This document shows, in pieces, positions 16,886-25,953 of a stretch of DNA of 64,000 bases. The position numbers and the translations under genes are program-made. The stretch's first letter is position 1. Each line of letters begins with the position of its first letter. The notes under the pieces are model-generated. The model had not been told where the DNA came from. It saw nothing but the letters and a program-made list of their open reading frames with translations, and ran no database searches. Origin of the DNA: Pseudophaeobacter flagellatus (GTDB lineage: Bacteria > Pseudomonadota > Alphaproteobacteria > Rhodobacterales > Rhodobacteraceae); NCBI RefSeq assembly GCF_021228235.1, contig NZ_JAJQRG010000005.1, positions 281,829 to 345,828 of the forward strand. The letters are read 5' to 3'.

Positions 16886-18307
16886 TCAGGCCGCCACTGG
16901 GGATGTTTTGCTCAGGGTGACCTGATTGCGCCCAGCATTCTTGGCATCATATAGGGCCCGGTCTGCCTGTGAAATCATATCGGTGACGCTGATTGAGCTA
17001 CGGTCCTTGGTGGCGGGGACGCTGCAGGCATCGCGGCCAATCACTGCGCCAATGCTGATGGTGACGTTGATCGGGGTGGCAAGACCGGGCACATGAAAAG
17101 GCTGGCTATTGATGGCATTGCACAGTGCCACAGCCGCCATGCCCGCAGTGATTTCATCGGCGCCGGGCAGCACAATCATGAACTCTTCGCCGCCGACACG
17201 GGCGACCAGATCGACGGGGCGCATCTGGGCCTGCAGCCGCCGGGCAGCTTCGATCAGGACGGCGTCTCCAGCGGGGTGGCCATATTGGTCATTGATCCGC
17301 TTGAAGTGATCCAGATCTGCCAGCATCAGGGCAAAGCTGCCATCGCTTTCGCTGGCGCGTTTGGCGGTGCGATCCAGAAAGGGTTTGGCATAGCGGCGAT
17401 TATACAGCCCGGTCATCGGGTCCTGCACAGCAGCCCGTAGCCCGTTGCGAACGCTGTCGCGTAGCTGATCATTACGGGATTTATACTGTAGCTGCGTGGT
17501 CAAGCGCAGCGCCAGTTCGTCAACATCAAACCCCGCCTGCAATACATCATGGGCACCACGGTCCAGCGCTTCGGCGGCGATGACCGGATCCGCCGGGTTG
17601 GGCACCGCGATGACCACCGATTGCCGGGTAGAGGCGCGGGCGCGCAGGTCGGCGAGCAGCCGCAGGCCGGGGCCAGCAGAGGTTTCGTTCAGCTCGATGA
17701 TAAAGACATCCGCGACCGGCGCGCTCATCATCAGTTTGATATCGTTCAATTGGTGGCACTGCAGCGTATAGGGCAGTTGATCCCCCAGCCGTTCGGCCCA
17801 GGCCTGCGCAGTTTGGGCATCCTGAGCCACCAGGGCTACATTTGCCGTGCTGGACTGTGCATGGCCTGCGCGATCTGACAGCGGCAGCACAAACCCATGT
17901 GAGGCATCGCGCTGCATGTGCAGTTCTTCGTTGGTGCTGCGGGCGCGTAGCAGACTGCGAATGCGGGCCTGCAGGATGACATCATCGACGGGCTGCGGCA
18001 GCACATCGTCAATCCCGGATGATAGCGCATTCAGGCGTCGTTCAACCGCATTGGACTGGGTGATGGCAATGACGGGAATATCGGCAAGCATGTCATCCTG
18101 ACGCAGTGCATTCTTGACATCTGCGGCGGTCCCGTCGGGCAGAGTCATGGCGGTCAGCACCAGATCAGGGCGGCTGTGGCGCGCCGCCTCAAGGACATCG
18201 GCAACGCAGTCGGCCTGTTCCACACCATAGCAGGCTTCCGTCAGCTGAACCTTCAGCATAATACGGTTGGTAGAGATACCATCTATGACTAGGATCGTTC
18301 CTTGCAC
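16886..18307 (-). CDS. PleD-like diguanylate cyclase (REC-REC-GGDEF) with degenerate receivers
   Basis: This 473-residue protein has two receiver-like domains (about 1-125 and 150-275) and a GGDEF domain (about 295-465) with active-site GGEEF and the upstream inhibitory I-site RPVD five residues before it. Product feedback and c-di-GMP synthesis are therefore likely. Receiver 1 lacks the phosphorylation residues: the LLD position reads LTA, the acidic pair is DG, and the conserved lysine is Gln (LPQPV). Receiver 2 has Glu in place of the acceptor Asp (FIIELNE). It is divergent from the DUF3572 gene, a partner often found near pleD or divK. Because the quintet is lost it probably does not respond to a histidine kinase in the usual way. 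Confidence 0.87.
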   Translation of the reverse strand: MQGTILVIDGISTNRIMLKVQLTEACYGVEQADCVADVLEAARHSRPDLVLTAMTLPDGTAADVKNALRQDDMLADIPVIAITQSNAVERRLNALSSGIDDVLPQPVDDVILQARIRSLLRARSTNEELHMQRDASHGFVLPLSDRAGHAQSSTANVALVAQDAQTAQAWAERLGDQLPYTLQCHQLNDIKLMMSAPVADVFIIELNETSAGPGLRLLADLRARASTRQSVVIAVPNPADPVIAAEALDRGAHDVLQAGFDVDELALRLTTQLQYKSRNDQLRDSVRNGLRAAVQDPMTGLYNRRYAKPFLDRTAKRASESDGSFALMLADLDHFKRINDQYGHPAGDAVLIEAARRLQAQMRPVDLVARVGGEEFMIVLPGADEITAGMAAVALCNAINSQPFHVPGLATPINVTISIGAVIGRDACSVPATKDRSSISVTDMISQADRALYDAKNAGRNQVTLSKTSPVAA

Positions 18308-18422
18308 GCGGGTCGCCTTTCAAGCCTTGTACTCGCTACACTGGAAGTTTCCGCTAGACAGGTTAATAAACTGTTTCGGATTTTTACTAATTTGACGATA
18401 CCATGTCAGGAATAGGACCATT

Positions 18423-18707
18423 ATGCAGATCTCCGCTGATCAGGCTGAAGTCATCGGACTACAGGTTTTGGCCTGGCTGATGGCAAATGATGAATTGTTT
18501 CCGGTGTTTATGGGGGCAACCGGCGCTGCAGAGGCGGATTTGAAGGCGCATGCCGGCGATCCTGAGTTCCTCGGTTCGGTGCTCGATTTCTTAACCATGG
18601 ACGATGCCTGGGTGGTGCAGTTCTGCGATCAGGCCCATTTATCATATGAAACGCCGATGCGCGCGCGGATGGCGCTGCCGGGGGGGGCGCAGGTGCACTG
18701 GACCTGA
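18423..18707 (+). CDS. DUF3572 family protein
   Basis: A 94-residue acidic protein matching DUF3572 (QAEVIGLQVLAWLMANDELFPVFMGATG is its central signature; here it begins near residue 7). Family members are small alphaproteobacterial proteins of unknown function that are often near divK or pleD. It has no signal peptide or membrane segment. It is the first plus-strand gene after the PleD-like gene. Confidence 0.85.
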   Translation: MQISADQAEVIGLQVLAWLMANDELFPVFMGATGAAEADLKAHAGDPEFLGSVLDFLTMDDAWVVQFCDQAHLSYETPMRARMALPGGAQVHWT

Positions 18708-18832
18708 GAACACCGCCGATCCTGGGCAAATTTCCAACCTGGGCAAATTTCCAAAAGGTCGCGACTAAGGGCTTGCACCAGGGGCGTTTGCCGATACGGT
18801 TCGCGTCAAATCACAATGCACAAGGATAAATG

Positions 18833-19522
18833 ATGCCGGTAGATGCCTTTCTCTTTGACAAGGACGGGACGCTGTTTGAATTCAAGGCCACCTGGAATGC
18901 CTGGGCGGCAGATATGCTTGGTCAGCTTAGCCAGGGGGATGAGGCCCGCGCCGAGGCTATGGCCCAAGTGATCCGTTTTGACCGCGCCGCTGGCGGCTTT
19001 CATGCCGATAGTCTGGTGATTGCCGGCACCAATGGCGAGGTGGCGGCGGTGCTGGCACCCTTTGTCCCGCAGATGAGCGAGCCCGAGTTGGAGCGCTTTC
19101 TGGCCAAAAGCGCGGGATCGGCGGCGCTGTGCGAAGCCGTGCCTCTGGCGGCGTTCCTGGATGACTTGCTTGCGCGGGGCAAGGTGTTGGGAGTCATGAC
19201 CAATGACGCGGAGACCTCGGCCATCAATCAGCTGGAGCGCGCCGGGGTGTTGGACCGTTTTTCCTTTGTCGCGGGGTTTGACAGTGGCCATGGGGCAAAG
19301 CCGGATGCGGACCCTCTGTTGGCGTTTTGCGCAGCGACTGGTGTGGCGCCGGGGCGCACTGCCATGGTGGGCGACAGTCTGCATGATCTAGTGGCGGGGG
19401 CCGCTGCAGGGATGACCTGCATTGGGGTGCTGACCGGCATGGCGGAACGCAACGAATTGGCACCGCATGCAGATGTGGTCTTGCCACATATTGGGGGAAT
19501 CCCGGCTTGGCTCGACCGGTAG
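18833..19522 (+). CDS. HAD-superfamily phosphatase (phosphoglycolate phosphatase-like)
   Basis: A 229-residue haloacid dehalogenase-type hydrolase. Motif I is FDKDGTLFEF (nucleophile Asp and general acid Asp), motif II lies in GVMTNDA, and motif IV is AMVGDSLHDL. The large helical cap fits the phosphoglycolate phosphatase-like subfamily. The ATG at 18833 follows AAGGA at 18822-18826; an ATG three bases earlier is possible. Substrate assignment is general only. Confidence 0.85.
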   Translation: MPVDAFLFDKDGTLFEFKATWNAWAADMLGQLSQGDEARAEAMAQVIRFDRAAGGFHADSLVIAGTNGEVAAVLAPFVPQMSEPELERFLAKSAGSAALCEAVPLAAFLDDLLARGKVLGVMTNDAETSAINQLERAGVLDRFSFVAGFDSGHGAKPDADPLLAFCAATGVAPGRTAMVGDSLHDLVAGAAAGMTCIGVLTGMAERNELAPHADVVLPHIGGIPAWLDR

Positions 19523-19773
19523 GGCCTGCCTGCAGATGACCTGAGCAACATATCGGCGGGGTCTTTCCCTTGGCCTGGGGGAGAGCGCGATCTGTGTGGA
19601 ACTAGGCACATCTGTACAGAAAAGGGATCCTCCGCGCTGATATGGCTCAAAAACGACATGACCTGTCGTGAATGGACAGGTTCGCCGGGGCGAGATTGGG
19701 CCTGCTAAAGTTACAGCGGGGGCGCAGCGTTCAGTGGCCGCCCCCAGCGCTGGCGCTTTAGCAGGAGGCTTTC
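19523..19773. other. Gap between HAD and MttB-family genes
   Basis: About 250 bases without a credible gene. It must hold the promoter of the methyltransferase gene. GCAGGAGG at about 19760-19767 is a strong ribosome-binding site for the ATG at 19774. Confidence 0.5.
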
Positions 19774-21411
19774 ATGACCCGCGAAACAGATCCATCAGGT
19801 GGCCGTTCCGGGGGCGCTGCGGCAGCGGGATCTAGCGATAAACTGGTCGCGCGTGCCGTTGGAAAGCGCAGCAGTCGACGCGGCGGCGGGCGCGCAGGCG
19901 CGGCGGCGCGGCGGGGGCAGGCAGCGCTGCAGCAGATGCCCTGGTCCATTCCGCAAAACATTGATCCCCCTATTGAGCCGCTCCCGCCCGAGGGGGTTGC
20001 GGCCATTCACGACGGGGCCATGCGCATTCTCGAAGAGATTGGCGTTGTTTTCCTCAACCCAGAGGCGCTGGCGCTCTTCAAACAGGCTGGCTGTCAGGTT
20101 GAAGGTGACTTGGTGCGCATGGATCGGGGCTTTGTGATGGAGATGCTGGCGCATGCGCCGCCCGAGTTCACCATCACCCCGCGCAACCCGGCGCGCAGCA
20201 TTCCAATTGGCGGCAAGAACCTGCTGTTTGGCAATGTGTCTTCGCCGCCCAACTACTGGGATCTGGATCTTGGCAAGAAGGTTGCCGGCTCTCGCGAGCA
20301 GTGCCAGAACTTGTTGAAATTGACCCAGTATTTCAACTGTATCCACTTTGCCGGTGGCTACCCGGTAGAGCCGGTGGATATCCATGCCTCGGTGCGGCAC
20401 CTGGACGTTCTTTATGATAAGTTGACGCTGACCGACAAGGCGATGCATGCCTATTCGCTGGGCAAAGAACGGGTGGAAGACGTGATGGAGATGGTGCGCA
20501 TTGCTGGGGGGCTCAGCGATGCGGAATTCGAGGCCAAGCCGCGGATGTACACCAATATCAATTCCACCTCGCCGCTGAAGCATGACTATCCGATGATTGA
20601 TGGCTGTCTGCGATTGGTGCGGCGGGGGCAGGCGGTTGTGGTGACGCCCTTTACCCTGGCCGGGGCGATGGCACCGGTGACGATGGCAGGGGCTGTGACG
20701 CAGTCTCTGGCTGAATCTCTCTGCGCGATTGCGCTGTTTCAATATGTGCGCCCCGGCACCCCCTGCGCCATTGGCACCTTTACCTCGAATGTAGATATGA
20801 AATCAGGCGCACCCGCCTTTGGTACACCGGAATATATGCGCGCGACCCAGATGACCGGGCAAATGGCGCGCTACTATGGGCTGCCGATGCGTTCTTCCGG
20901 GGTCTGTGCAGCCAATGTACCGGACGGGCAGGCGATGTGGGAGACCTCCAATTCGCTCTGGGCAGCGGTGCAATCGGGCACCAATATGGTTTATCACGCG
21001 GCGGGTTGGCTCGAGGGCGGGTTGATCGCCAGCCCGGAAAAATTCATCATGGATTGCGAAGTCTTGCAGCAGATTCAGCGCTATATGCAGCCAGAGATAT
21101 GCGCCACCGCAGAGGAAGACATCGCTCTGGATGCAATCAGAGAGGTGGGCAACGAGGGGCATTTCTTTGGCATCCAGCACACCCAGGATCGCTATGCGAG
21201 TGCCTTTTATCAACCCTACCTGAGTGACTGGCGCAACTATGAGGCCTGGGAGGCCGCCGGATCGATCTGGACGCCAGAGCGTGCCAACAGGATCTATAAA
21301 GACATCCTGGCCGAGTTCGAGCCACCCGACATGGAAGTCGCCATCCGAGAGGCGCTGCAGGATTTTGTCGCCCGGCGTAAATCGGAAGGCGGCGCACCTA
21401 CCGATTTTTAG
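19774..21411 (+). CDS. Trimethylamine methyltransferase (MttB) family protein, non-pyrrolysine
   Basis: A 545-residue corrinoid-dependent methyltransferase-like TIM-barrel protein. The family core runs from IHDGAMRILEEIGVVFLNPEAL (about residue 73) to FYQPYLSDWRNYE and PEDI-like C-terminal segments. The reading frame has no in-frame amber codon, so it belongs to the non-pyrrolysine group, whose members include glycine betaine and other quaternary-amine methyltransferases. An unusual Gly/Ala/Arg/Ser-rich extension fills residues 1-52. No corrinoid protein gene is adjacent. The substrate is uncertain; a betaine-like compound is inferred from the carnitine and sarcosine genes elsewhere in the window. 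Confidence 0.88.
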   Translation: MTRETDPSGGRSGGAAAAGSSDKLVARAVGKRSSRRGGGRAGAAARRGQAALQQMPWSIPQNIDPPIEPLPPEGVAAIHDGAMRILEEIGVVFLNPEALALFKQAGCQVEGDLVRMDRGFVMEMLAHAPPEFTITPRNPARSIPIGGKNLLFGNVSSPPNYWDLDLGKKVAGSREQCQNLLKLTQYFNCIHFAGGYPVEPVDIHASVRHLDVLYDKLTLTDKAMHAYSLGKERVEDVMEMVRIAGGLSDAEFEAKPRMYTNINSTSPLKHDYPMIDGCLRLVRRGQAVVVTPFTLAGAMAPVTMAGAVTQSLAESLCAIALFQYVRPGTPCAIGTFTSNVDMKSGAPAFGTPEYMRATQMTGQMARYYGLPMRSSGVCAANVPDGQAMWETSNSLWAAVQSGTNMVYHAAGWLEGGLIASPEKFIMDCEVLQQIQRYMQPEICATAEEDIALDAIREVGNEGHFFGIQHTQDRYASAFYQPYLSDWRNYEAWEAAGSIWTPERANRIYKDILAEFEPPDMEVAIREALQDFVARRKSEGGAPTDF

Positions 21412-21795
21412 GTACCCAGACAGCCCCGCCCTGTGCGGGTGGCTGATCCGTTCTTGTATCAAAGAGAGCGTCTTGTCACTTCTTTGGGAGCGGGTGATTG
21501 TTTTTCTTTCTCAAACCAATTTATCGCGGTATGACGCAGTCCAGTCGACGGGGCGGTCTGTTCTGTTTGCCAGGCTTAGGCTTGTGGCAGCAGGGGGAGC
21601 CCGGATAAGTATTTGCAATTTCAGGATGAGCAATTTTCGGGGCCAATAGAACGCCAGGATAAGGGCACACAAATGCGTGCGTCGACTGGATGTTCTTACA
21701 GGATTTCCCCCTGAAAATCGGTAAAACTGTATTTGTTGGGTGTATATTAACGATACAGCGCCATTTATGGGCGTGGTGTAACAAGGGGCCAATTT
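21412..21795. other. Gap ahead of the H-NOX operon
   Basis: About 380 bases with no credible gene. A weak hairpin-like stretch (AGCCCCGC / GCGGGTGGCT) lies just after the methyltransferase stop. The last 100 bases are AT-richer than the surroundings and probably carry the H-NOX promoter. Confidence 0.45.
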
Positions 21796-22395
21796 ATGCA
21801 TGGTCTGATCAACAGAGCTATTCAGGCGTTTGTCGTCAGTACCTACGGGGAAGACCGGTGGGCTAATATTATGGAGTCCGCTGACCTTGGCTTTTCAGAG
21901 TTTGAGGCCATGCTGTTCTATACGGATGCGCAATCCACCAAGATGCTCAGAGCGCTGGAGCGCTCGCAGGAGCGGGCTCTGTCTGAAATTCTGGAAGATA
22001 CCGGCACCTTCTTGGTGTCCAACCCGCAGGTTGAAGCCCTGCGCCGTTTGCTTCGGTTTGGCGGGGTAAACTACGTCGAATTCCTGCATTCCCTGGATGA
22101 TCTGCCTGATCGGGCGCGATTGGCAGTGGCGGATCTGCATCTGCCCGCGCTTGAACTGGTAGAAATCTCTCCGGGGCAGTTTGACTTGATATGCCAGCCT
22201 GGCTTGCCTGGATTTGCCTTTGTGCTGATGGGCGTATTGCGGGCGATGGCAGATGACTACGGGGATCTGGTGATCCTTGATTATCGTGGCACGCAGGACG
22301 GCACTGACCAGAGCGCAGAGGTGATTTCAATCACCCTGGTGGAAACCGATTTTGCCGAAGGGCGGACCTTTGATCTGGGGGCACATAGCCTATGA
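21796..22395 (+). CDS. H-NOX (heme NO-binding) domain protein lacking the heme histidine
   Basis: A 199-residue protein with the H-NOX start MHGLINRAIQAFVVSTYG and the core LLRFGGVNYVEFLHSLDDL. H-NOX domains normally bind heme through a histidine in the LHDR motif and report NO or O2 to a partner. Here that motif reads LPDR: residue 104 is Pro (codon CCT). The later YxSxR propionate-contact motif is also not recognisable (DYRGTQDG). It overlaps the following diguanylate cyclase gene by ATGA. Either the domain has become a heme-free regulator or it uses another ligand (His98 or His115 lie near). Confidence 0.85.
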   Translation: MHGLINRAIQAFVVSTYGEDRWANIMESADLGFSEFEAMLFYTDAQSTKMLRALERSQERALSEILEDTGTFLVSNPQVEALRRLLRFGGVNYVEFLHSLDDLPDRARLAVADLHLPALELVEISPGQFDLICQPGLPGFAFVLMGVLRAMADDYGDLVILDYRGTQDGTDQSAEVISITLVETDFAEGRTFDLGAHSL

Positions 22396-23414
22396 TGAAT
22401 GACGCTGACCTTCTGAAGATCATGGATCTCCTGTGCCCGATGCATGCAGTCGTCGATGCTGCTGGGCGCTTAGTTTCCGTTGGCCCCACGTTAAAGAAAC
22501 TGCGCCCCGATCTAGAGTGGGCAGGCAAGCGGTTCTTCCGTATCTTCGACATGACACGACCGCGCCGGGTGCGTTCGATGGATGATCTGGTCAAGACTGC
22601 CGGCACCAAACTGCATCTCCAGTTTCGTGACAGCCCCCAGACTGGCCTGAAAGGCATGTTGATCCCGCTGCCGGATGGGCAGGGCGCGCTGATAAATCTG
22701 TCCTTTGGGATTTCGGTGCTTGAGGCGGTACGCGACTACGATCTGACCAGCGCGGACTTCTCACCCACGGATCTGACCATCGAAATGCTCTATCTGGTTG
22801 AAGCCAAATCTGCTGCGATGGAGGCGTCTCGTCAGTTGAACCTGCGCTTGCAGGGGGCAAAAATTGCTGCCGAGGAACAGGCCTTTACCGATACCCTTAC
22901 CGGGCTGAAGAACCGCCGAGCCATGGATCACATCCTCGAGCGGCTGATTGGATCGGGCACGGATTTTGCCTTGATGCATGTGGATCTCGACTTCTTCAAA
23001 GAGGTCAACGATACCTTGGGCCATGCGGCCGGGGATGCAGTCTTGCAGAGCGTCGCCAGGGTCATGGTAGAGTGCACCCGCCAATCCGATACGGTTGCCC
23101 GTGTCGGTGGTGATGAATTTGTCATTATATTTGAACGTGTTAATGAAACAAGGGTTCTTGCAGGCCTGGCCAAGAGACTGATCCGTCTACTGGAGGAGCC
23201 AGTGCCCTATGGCGGCAAGATGTGCAAGGTTTCAGCCAGCGCTGGCACCACTTTGTCGACATGGAACTCTGGCACAGTAGACGCTGCAGCCATGTTGCAT
23301 CAGGCCGATCTGGCGCTCTATGCGGCCAAGCGGGCGGGGCGGTCGCAGCACCTCTTTTATGAAGAGGGCATGCAAAAAGACGAGCCCGAAACGGCAGAGA
23401 ACGGCGTTCACTAA
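22392..23414 (+). CDS. HNOBA-GGDEF diguanylate cyclase
   Basis: A 340-residue protein. Residues about 15-135 resemble the H-NOX-associated (HNOBA) PAS-like domain of soluble guanylate cyclase, including GMLIPLPDGQGALINLSFG. Residues about 135-165 form a coiled coil (VEAKSAAMEASRQLNLRLQGA), and about 170-325 form a GGDEF domain with GGDEF and an I-site RQSD. It should make c-di-GMP in response to the H-NOX protein encoded just upstream, with which it overlaps by four bases. The order of sensor, HNOBA, coiled coil and cyclase parallels the guanylate cyclase beta chain, with the cyclase replaced by GGDEF. Confidence 0.88.
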   Translation: MMNDADLLKIMDLLCPMHAVVDAAGRLVSVGPTLKKLRPDLEWAGKRFFRIFDMTRPRRVRSMDDLVKTAGTKLHLQFRDSPQTGLKGMLIPLPDGQGALINLSFGISVLEAVRDYDLTSADFSPTDLTIEMLYLVEAKSAAMEASRQLNLRLQGAKIAAEEQAFTDTLTGLKNRRAMDHILERLIGSGTDFALMHVDLDFFKEVNDTLGHAAGDAVLQSVARVMVECTRQSDTVARVGGDEFVIIFERVNETRVLAGLAKRLIRLLEEPVPYGGKMCKVSASAGTTLSTWNSGTVDAAAMLHQADLALYAAKRAGRSQHLFYEEGMQKDEPETAENGVH

Positions 23415-23592
23415 AGGTGAAGCGATGCCCAGGCGGGGCGTCAGCTGCGGCGGGTTTCAATCCGACAGGTTTTACCAGGTTTTGCTGTGCATTGTCGCTG
23501 CCCTGCTATGGTGCGCAGCGCAGGCCTCTAGGCAGAGGCAGAGGTCATGCGCCCTGTTGTCGCGCGTTCATTTCTCATACTGATCAGGGAAG

Positions 23593-23667
23593 TGGCAGCC
23601 CGTAGGGGAGTCGAACCCCTCTTTTCAGGTTGAAAACCTGACGTCCTAACCGATAGACGAACGGGCC
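23593..23667 (-). tRNA. tRNA-Glu (anticodon TTC), copy 1
   Basis: Read on the minus strand, the 75 bases fold as a cloverleaf starting GGCCCGTTCG, with the anticodon loop TTTTCAA, the T-loop GGTTCGACT and a coded CCA. The anticodon is TTC. Confidence 0.97.
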
Positions 23668-23843
23668 ACTGTTTCGTGTGGCTGTATTACTTAGTCACAG
23701 GCGGCGGCGCAAGGGGCAATTTTGGCTAATTGGCGATTTTTCTGCAGCGCGGTAAGTGTCTGAATAGAAGTCATATATCCAAGACGCATGGCAAATATCT
23801 TGCCGGGTACGCCAGGGTGGTATTCTGCTTCAAGGGGGGGTAG

Positions 23844-23918
23844 TGGCAGCCCGTAGGGGAGTCGAACCCCTCTTTTCAGGTTGAAAACCTGACGTCCTAA
23901 CCGATAGACGAACGGGCC
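23844..23918 (-). tRNA. tRNA-Glu (anticodon TTC), copy 2
   Basis: Identical in sequence to the first copy and with the same orientation, 176 bases away. The anticodon is TTC and CCA is coded. The two form a recent tandem duplication. Confidence 0.97.
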
Positions 23919-24038
23919 ACTTGCTGTGGAGCGGTGTTTAGTTTCTCTATGCCAAAGCCGCAAGCTAAAAAAGGCATCAAAAGTAAGTTTTTTTGGGGCG
24001 GGTAGATTTCTGTCTGATTAGACCCCTTTGATGCGGGA

Positions 24039-25784
24039 TTACTGGGTTTCGGCGGCGTCTTCTAGGCGCAGCTGCGGGCTTTGGCGTCCGCCCCAGGAAT
24101 TGATTTCAAGCCGACCGGCAAAATGGAATCGCGCCCCCCCATGGTCCAGCAGGCGCTGGCCAAGGGCGGTGTCAAAGGCACCAAAGCAGATCGCATCCAA
24201 AGTGCCGCCAACCCCATCCGTCAGAGAAAGCTTCAGGTGGGTCTCGCCGATGCGTTTGGCAAAGCGAATTGCCAGATCGGGAAAGCCGTAGCGCGGCGCC
24301 GCGGCACCCGCACCAAATGGGCCGGCCTGCTCGATCTGCTCGATCAGATCAATCGTGGCGGCGCCGGGCATCAACATGCCATCCAGCTTTAGATCCGACG
24401 GCCCAAGCTGATCCGCGCCCTGTTTCGCCAAAAGATCACTTAGCCGCGCCATCGCCGCCTCCAGCTTGTCTTGCGCAAGGGTAAGGCCCGCCGCCATCTT
24501 GTGGCCGCCCCCCTTCAGCAGCAGCCCTTCGGCTGCGGTGCGTTGGATTGCGGCGCCAAGGTCTATGCCGCTGACCGACCGGCCAGAGCCCTTGCCCTCG
24601 CCATTGTTCAGGCCAATGACCACGGCGGGACGGCCTGCGGCCTCTTTCAGGCGTGATGCAACGATACCAACAACACCGGGATGCCAGCCTTCGCCGGCCG
24701 CCCAGACCAGCGGCGCGTCAAAGCCGCGTGCCTCGGCCTGTTCCATGGCAGAGGCACGCACCGCGTTTTCAATATCTCGCCGTTCAGTGTTGAGCTGATC
24801 CAGCTGCTCGGCCAGGGCGGCGGCCTCATGCGGGTTGTCCGTCGACAAAAGCCGCGCCCCAAGGTCCGCCTTGCCGATGCGACCTCCGGCATTGACACGC
24901 GGCCCGAGCAAAAAACCCAGATGATAGGTCGACGGTGCCGCATCCATCCGCGAGACATCCGCTAGCGCCACCAGGCCTGGGCGCTGCCTGGCCCCCAGCA
25001 CTTTCAGCCCCTGACGTACCAGCGCCCGGTTGGCACCAATCAGCGGCGCCACATCCGCCACCGTGGCCAGTGCCACCAGATCCAGCAGGCTCAGCAGGTC
25101 CGGCCCAGCCCCAAGTCCCTTTTCGCGGGCCTGGCGGCGCACCTCGACCAGCATCAGGAAGACCACGCCAGCAGCGCAGAAATACCCCAGATCACCCGTT
25201 TCATCCTGCCGGTTCGGATTTACCACCGCAACGCAGTCGGGCAGCGTCTCACCACCAAGGTGATGGTCCAGCACGATGACATCCGCACCCCTAGCGGCGG
25301 CAATCGGCCCATGCGAAAGGGTGCCGCAGTCGACGCAGACGATCAGATCATGGTCCCGCGCCAGGCCAGACATGGCCTCATCATTGGGCCCATAGCCCTC
25401 GTCGATGCGATCAGGAATATAGAGCGTGGCCTGCAACCCCATGGCGCGCAGCCAGACCAACAAGAGCGCAGCAGAACTGCCGCCATCGACGTCATAATCG
25501 GCAAAAATGGCGATGCGCTGTCGCGTTTCGACAGCCTGCAGAAAACGGGTGGCTGCCAGTTCCATGTCCTTCATGTGGCGCGGATCGGGCAGCAACTCTT
25601 TCAGCTGCGGCGTCAGGAAGCCGACCGCCTCGTGAGCGGGCACGCCGCGCCGGGCCAGAACTTGACACAGCGGCGTCGGCAGGCCGGTCTGCTGTACCAT
25701 ATGTTCTGCCGCGCGCTCCAGATCAATGCCCAGCCCCAGCCAGCGACGCCCGGTCAGCGATGCCTCTACCCCAAGAAAACTCAT
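24039..25784 (-). CDS. recJ: Single-stranded-DNA-specific exonuclease RecJ
   Basis: A 581-residue DHH/DHHA1 family 5'-3' exonuclease used in recombination and repair. Motif I is DYDVDGGSS (Asp96, Asp98 and Asp100), and the DHH motif is VLDHHLGG at Asp173-His175. The C-terminal DHHA1 nucleotide-binding part contains GGGHKMAAG. Length and order fit RecJ. The ATG at 25784 is chosen as the start. glpX lies upstream, with a terminator between them. Confidence 0.95.
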   Translation of the reverse strand: MSFLGVEASLTGRRWLGLGIDLERAAEHMVQQTGLPTPLCQVLARRGVPAHEAVGFLTPQLKELLPDPRHMKDMELAATRFLQAVETRQRIAIFADYDVDGGSSAALLLVWLRAMGLQATLYIPDRIDEGYGPNDEAMSGLARDHDLIVCVDCGTLSHGPIAAARGADVIVLDHHLGGETLPDCVAVVNPNRQDETGDLGYFCAAGVVFLMLVEVRRQAREKGLGAGPDLLSLLDLVALATVADVAPLIGANRALVRQGLKVLGARQRPGLVALADVSRMDAAPSTYHLGFLLGPRVNAGGRIGKADLGARLLSTDNPHEAAALAEQLDQLNTERRDIENAVRASAMEQAEARGFDAPLVWAAGEGWHPGVVGIVASRLKEAAGRPAVVIGLNNGEGKGSGRSVSGIDLGAAIQRTAAEGLLLKGGGHKMAAGLTLAQDKLEAAMARLSDLLAKQGADQLGPSDLKLDGMLMPGAATIDLIEQIEQAGPFGAGAAAPRYGFPDLAIRFAKRIGETHLKLSLTDGVGGTLDAICFGAFDTALGQRLLDHGGARFHFAGRLEINSWGGRQSPQLRLEDAAETQ

Positions 25785-25808
25785 GGATGGCTCCTCATCC
25801 TCGTCTAT

Positions 25809-25841
25809 GAAAAAGGGCCGGACCCGCCTGGATCCAGCCCT
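25809..25841 (-). terminator. Rho-independent terminator of glpX
   Basis: Stem AAGGGCYGGA (25812-25821 paired with 25832-25841), with a five-base T tract on the minus strand at 25809-25813. It lies between glpX and recJ, about 25 bases ahead of the recJ start. Confidence 0.75.
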
Positions 25842-25953
25842 TCATTTGGCTAAAAATATCCCCGCCGGAGGCCGTGGCGCAAGCCACTTCTTTGTTGGCA
25901 ACGGCTACTCTGAACAGACCGGCCAAACAGGCTGTGGTGACGGGGCCGTCCTA

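Noticed and set aside
19774..21411. Pyrrolysine-type MttB
   Set aside because: There is no in-frame amber codon within the full-length reading frame, so the non-pyrrolysine group fits.
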